Under the pieces are notes generated by a model. The model saw only the letters and a program-made list of their open reading frames with translations. It searched no databases and was not told the origin of the DNA. This document shows positions 15,409 to 17,286 of a stretch of DNA of 17,286 nt, piece by piece. Position numbers and translations under genes: made by a program. The DNA is from Planctomycetota bacterium (GTDB taxonomy: Bacteria; Planctomycetota; Planctomycetia; Gemmatales; Gemmataceae), in the NCBI GenBank assembly GCA_018970845.1, contig JAGWVO010000026.1, positions 1 through 17,286 on the forward strand, read 5' to 3'. The stretch's first letter is position 1. Each line of letters starts with the position of its first letter.

Positions 15409-17286
15409 TTACAGCAGATTAACGATTTCGATGCCGCTGAAATCGATGCGGGGGAATGTGGATGTTGTTGGAGATGCCACATAGGAAATTTTGCCGCTAG
15501 CCCCGGTTGAAGGGGACCGTTGCAGCGCTGTACTGCCTGTTTTCGTGGCGTTGATCGTGTCTCGAGTGGAAGTGCCACTATCGCTCACTGTTACAAATAG
15601 GCTTGGGCTACTGGCGGGCAAGGTGATGTTGTATGTGTCATTGCCCTCGCCGCCGTTCAGGGTGATGGTGCCCGCGTAGGAGCCTGTCAGGTTGTAGCTA
15701 TCGTTGCCTTGGCCACCATTGACGGTGATTCCACCCGTGGTGTACGAACCCGTCAGGTTGAAGGTGTCATTGCCATCATCGCCATTGACCACGACGACAC
15801 CCGTGTAGGCGCCGCCGAGGTTGAAGACGTCGTTGCCCCTGTCGCCATTGATGGTCACCACGCCGGTGTAGGCCGTGCCACTCAGCGTGAAGGCGTTATT
15901 TTTGATTCCACCGTTCAATCGCACCGTGCTGGTTCCAGAGAAGGTGATCGAGTTCCCGCCAGCGTTGATGGTGCCGCCAGCCGAAGCGGTTGAATTAAGG
16001 GTAAAGTCGGCATTGTAAGTGGCATTCACCGTCGCTCCGGAAGAACCAACAAGGCTAGCGGCTCCCTGGAATCCGTTGACATTGAAAGTGCCTGCTGAAC
16101 TCGTCAGGGTCGCTTCCTCAAGCGAATTGAAAGTGGCTTGGAGAGATCCGGCGGTGAAACCTGTCGCTGTCAGGGTTGAGGTGGTGGTGCTCGCATTGCT
16201 CCAAATCAGTTTGTCCGCGTCTTCATTTCCCACCAGTTTGGCTTTGCCTGTCCAATTGCTCAGTGTGAAGGTATCAGCTCCGGGACCGCCAACCAGGGTT
16301 GATGCCTGAATATTGGAAAAGTTGAGCGTGTTTAATGTGCTTGTGGCCGGATCATTGATGGTTAATGAGCTACTGCCAAGGACATAATCCACCGGCCCAG
16401 TGGCATCCGACCGGTCGACAACGATCGTGTCAGAAGTGCCGCTGACTCCATTCACCGTGGCATCGTTGAACCATTCCTTGAAGGTGAACACATTGCTGGA
16501 TGTGCCACCGGTCAAGTTGATGTCAACAATGTTCTCGAAAGAGATGACGGCTGGCCGGCCTGGTTGGGTTTTGGTGAGCGTTCCCTTGGATCTGTCGGTG
16601 ACATCGGTGCCGGTCACCGTGAAGTTGGAATTCGAAGTGGCTCTCAATCTTGAGTTGGTTTTATCCGGCCCAAAGATGTCAACGGTGCCGGCAAACCTGG
16701 CGGACACGTCGATATCAGAATTAACTGTGGCGTTGGAGGTGATGGTTGTCGCACCCGTGATCACGGATGTTGGATTGTTGAAAAACAGGTTGCCTCTGCC
16801 ATCAGTACCGCCATCCGCGGTGATGCTGATCGTCGTGGCCGTGATCGAGTTGTTGATGTTGACATCGTCGGCGTCTGAAATTGTGAAGTCTTGTAACCGA
16901 CGCAGGTTTCCCACAAGGGCATTTACGGTGATGCTTCCGTTACCAGCATTGAGGGTGAGGTCGCGTGTTCCTGCGGTGTCACCGTTCACTGTGCCGGCCA
17001 GCGGCGACGCCGTGCCCAGGGTGATGGCTCCACCCGCGGATGAAAGAGTCCGGTTTCCACCCTTGATGATGACGGCGCCGGCAAGCGATATGTCGCCGTT
17101 GAATGTTTCGATATCGCCTTCCAGGTTGATCGTGCCCGCGGTGATGCTGGTGTTTCCCAACTTGTTGGTATTGCCCACATCCTTCAAGGAAACCGCCGCG
17201 GAACCGGCGTTGATGGTCAGGCTCCGCCTCGTGGTCGAGGCGCTGTTGAGAACACCTAGGAATGTCACCGTTCCCTTGGTGGTTCC
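15409..17286 (-). CDS. Large repetitive beta-rich protein with RTX-like repeats, N-terminus outside the window
   Basis: The frame is open to the right edge, so at least 625 C-terminal residues are present and the start lies beyond 17286. The sequence is rich in Thr, Ser, Asn, Gly and Val with few charged residues, in the pattern of parallel beta-helix or filamentous surface proteins (I-T-A-G-T-I-N-L, N-I-N-N-S-I-T-A-T-T-I-S-I). Near the C-terminus a 21-22 residue unit repeats, with cores N-G-D-R-G-N-D-V-F-N-L, N-G-D-D-G-N-D-T-F-N-L, N-G-G-Q-G-N-D-S-Y-N-L and N-G-G-E-G-N-D-T-Y-N-I, close to the calcium-binding RTX nonapeptide. An isolated G-G-P-G-A-D-T-F-T-L lies earlier. No cysteine or catalytic motif stands out. 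It is probably a secreted or outer-surface adhesin-like protein stabilised by calcium; the secretion route cannot be judged. Base composition and codon use are clearly less GC-rich than the operon it faces. Confidence 0.88.
   Translation of the reverse strand, partial: GTTKGTVTFLGVLNSASTTRRSLTINAGSAAVSLKDVGNTNKLGNTSITAGTINLEGDIETFNGDISLAGAVIIKGGNRTLSSAGGAITLGTASPLAGTVNGDTAGTRDLTLNAGNGSITVNALVGNLRRLQDFTISDADDVNINNSITATTISITADGGTDGRGNLFFNNPTSVITGATTITSNATVNSDIDVSARFAGTVDIFGPDKTNSRLRATSNSNFTVTGTDVTDRSKGTLTKTQPGRPAVISFENIVDINLTGGTSSNVFTFKEWFNDATVNGVSGTSDTIVVDRSDATGPVDYVLGSSSLTINDPATSTLNTLNFSNIQASTLVGGPGADTFTLSNWTGKAKLVGNEDADKLIWSNASTTTSTLTATGFTAGSLQATFNSLEEATLTSSAGTFNVNGFQGAASLVGSSGATVNATYNADFTLNSTASAGGTINAGGNSITFSGTSTVRLNGGIKNNAFTLSGTAYTGVVTINGDRGNDVFNLGGAYTGVVVVNGDDGNDTFNLTGSYTTGGITVNGGQGNDSYNLTGSYAGTITLNGGEGNDTYNITLPASSPSLFVTVSDSGTSTRDTINATKTGSTALQRSPSTGASGKISYVASPTTSTFPRIDFSGIEIVNLL
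15620..15915 (-). repeat. Tandem RTX-like coding repeats, period 63-66 nt
   Basis: The codons for the G-N-D core recur on the + strand as TC[A/G]TTGCC at 15638, 15701, 15767 and 15830, spacings of 63, 66 and 63 nt. A degenerate fifth unit (G-I-K-N-N-A-F-T-L) follows near 15896. Divergence at third positions shows the repeats are not very recent copies, although adjacent units share the T-G-S-Y linker. Confidence 0.8.

Noticed and set aside
15620..15915. CRISPR-like regular spacing of short repeats
   Set aside because: The 63-66 nt period is in frame with a long coding sequence and encodes RTX-like G-N-D units; the DNA repeats are degenerate and not separated by unique spacers.

Overview
The window looks like a high-GC bacterial chromosome of the Planctomycetota (or a close PVC relative). 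The evidence is the run of families typical of that group: a PSCyt1/DUF1549/DUF1553 protein, a DUF1501 protein with a Tat signal, and a giant protein with a TIGR02604-type propeller and a PVC-type haem domain. Family names come from recognising motifs by eye; no search was run. No rRNA, tRNA, CRISPR array, integrase or transposase was seen.

Region 1 (1-3205, + strand) is a block of five small genes. They are a 5'-truncated helical protein, a detached VgrG/gp5-like beta-helix protein, a helical protein with a Pro/Ala linker, and two tandem paralogues that resemble the DUF6931 family of type VI secretion loci. Most likely this is the accessory end of a T6SS or related contractile injection system. 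Two of the proteins with unrelated bodies share the C-terminal motif G-N-I-W-[D/E]-x-W, which is the most novel-looking signal in the window.

Region 2 (3263-15175, + strand) is a probable four-gene operon of large, mostly exported proteins. First is an FAD-dependent oxidoreductase with a golvesin-like C-terminal domain. Next is a 1637-residue fusion: SGNH-like, beta-propeller, HEAT-like, F5/8C/F-type-lectin-like, cupredoxin, cytochrome c and a His-Gly tail. Third is a 1143-residue protein with two CxxCH motifs and a second copy of the lectin-like domain. Last is a Tat-exported DUF1501 protein. The gaps between the last three genes are 12 and 17 nt. Together they suggest an extracytoplasmic, carbohydrate-binding redox and hydrolysis system that passes electrons through copper and haem. 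The substrate is unknown.

Region 3 (15176-15408) is a 233-nt convergent intergenic stretch. It holds a near-identical direct repeat, short GC-rich inverted repeats, and a strong intrinsic terminator for the gene on the opposite strand.

Region 4 (15409-17286, - strand) is the C-terminal part of a large repetitive beta-rich, RTX-like surface or secreted protein that runs off the right edge. Its base composition is clearly lower in GC than the operon: one 60-base row at 16321 has 28 G/C, against 46 in the row at 8401.
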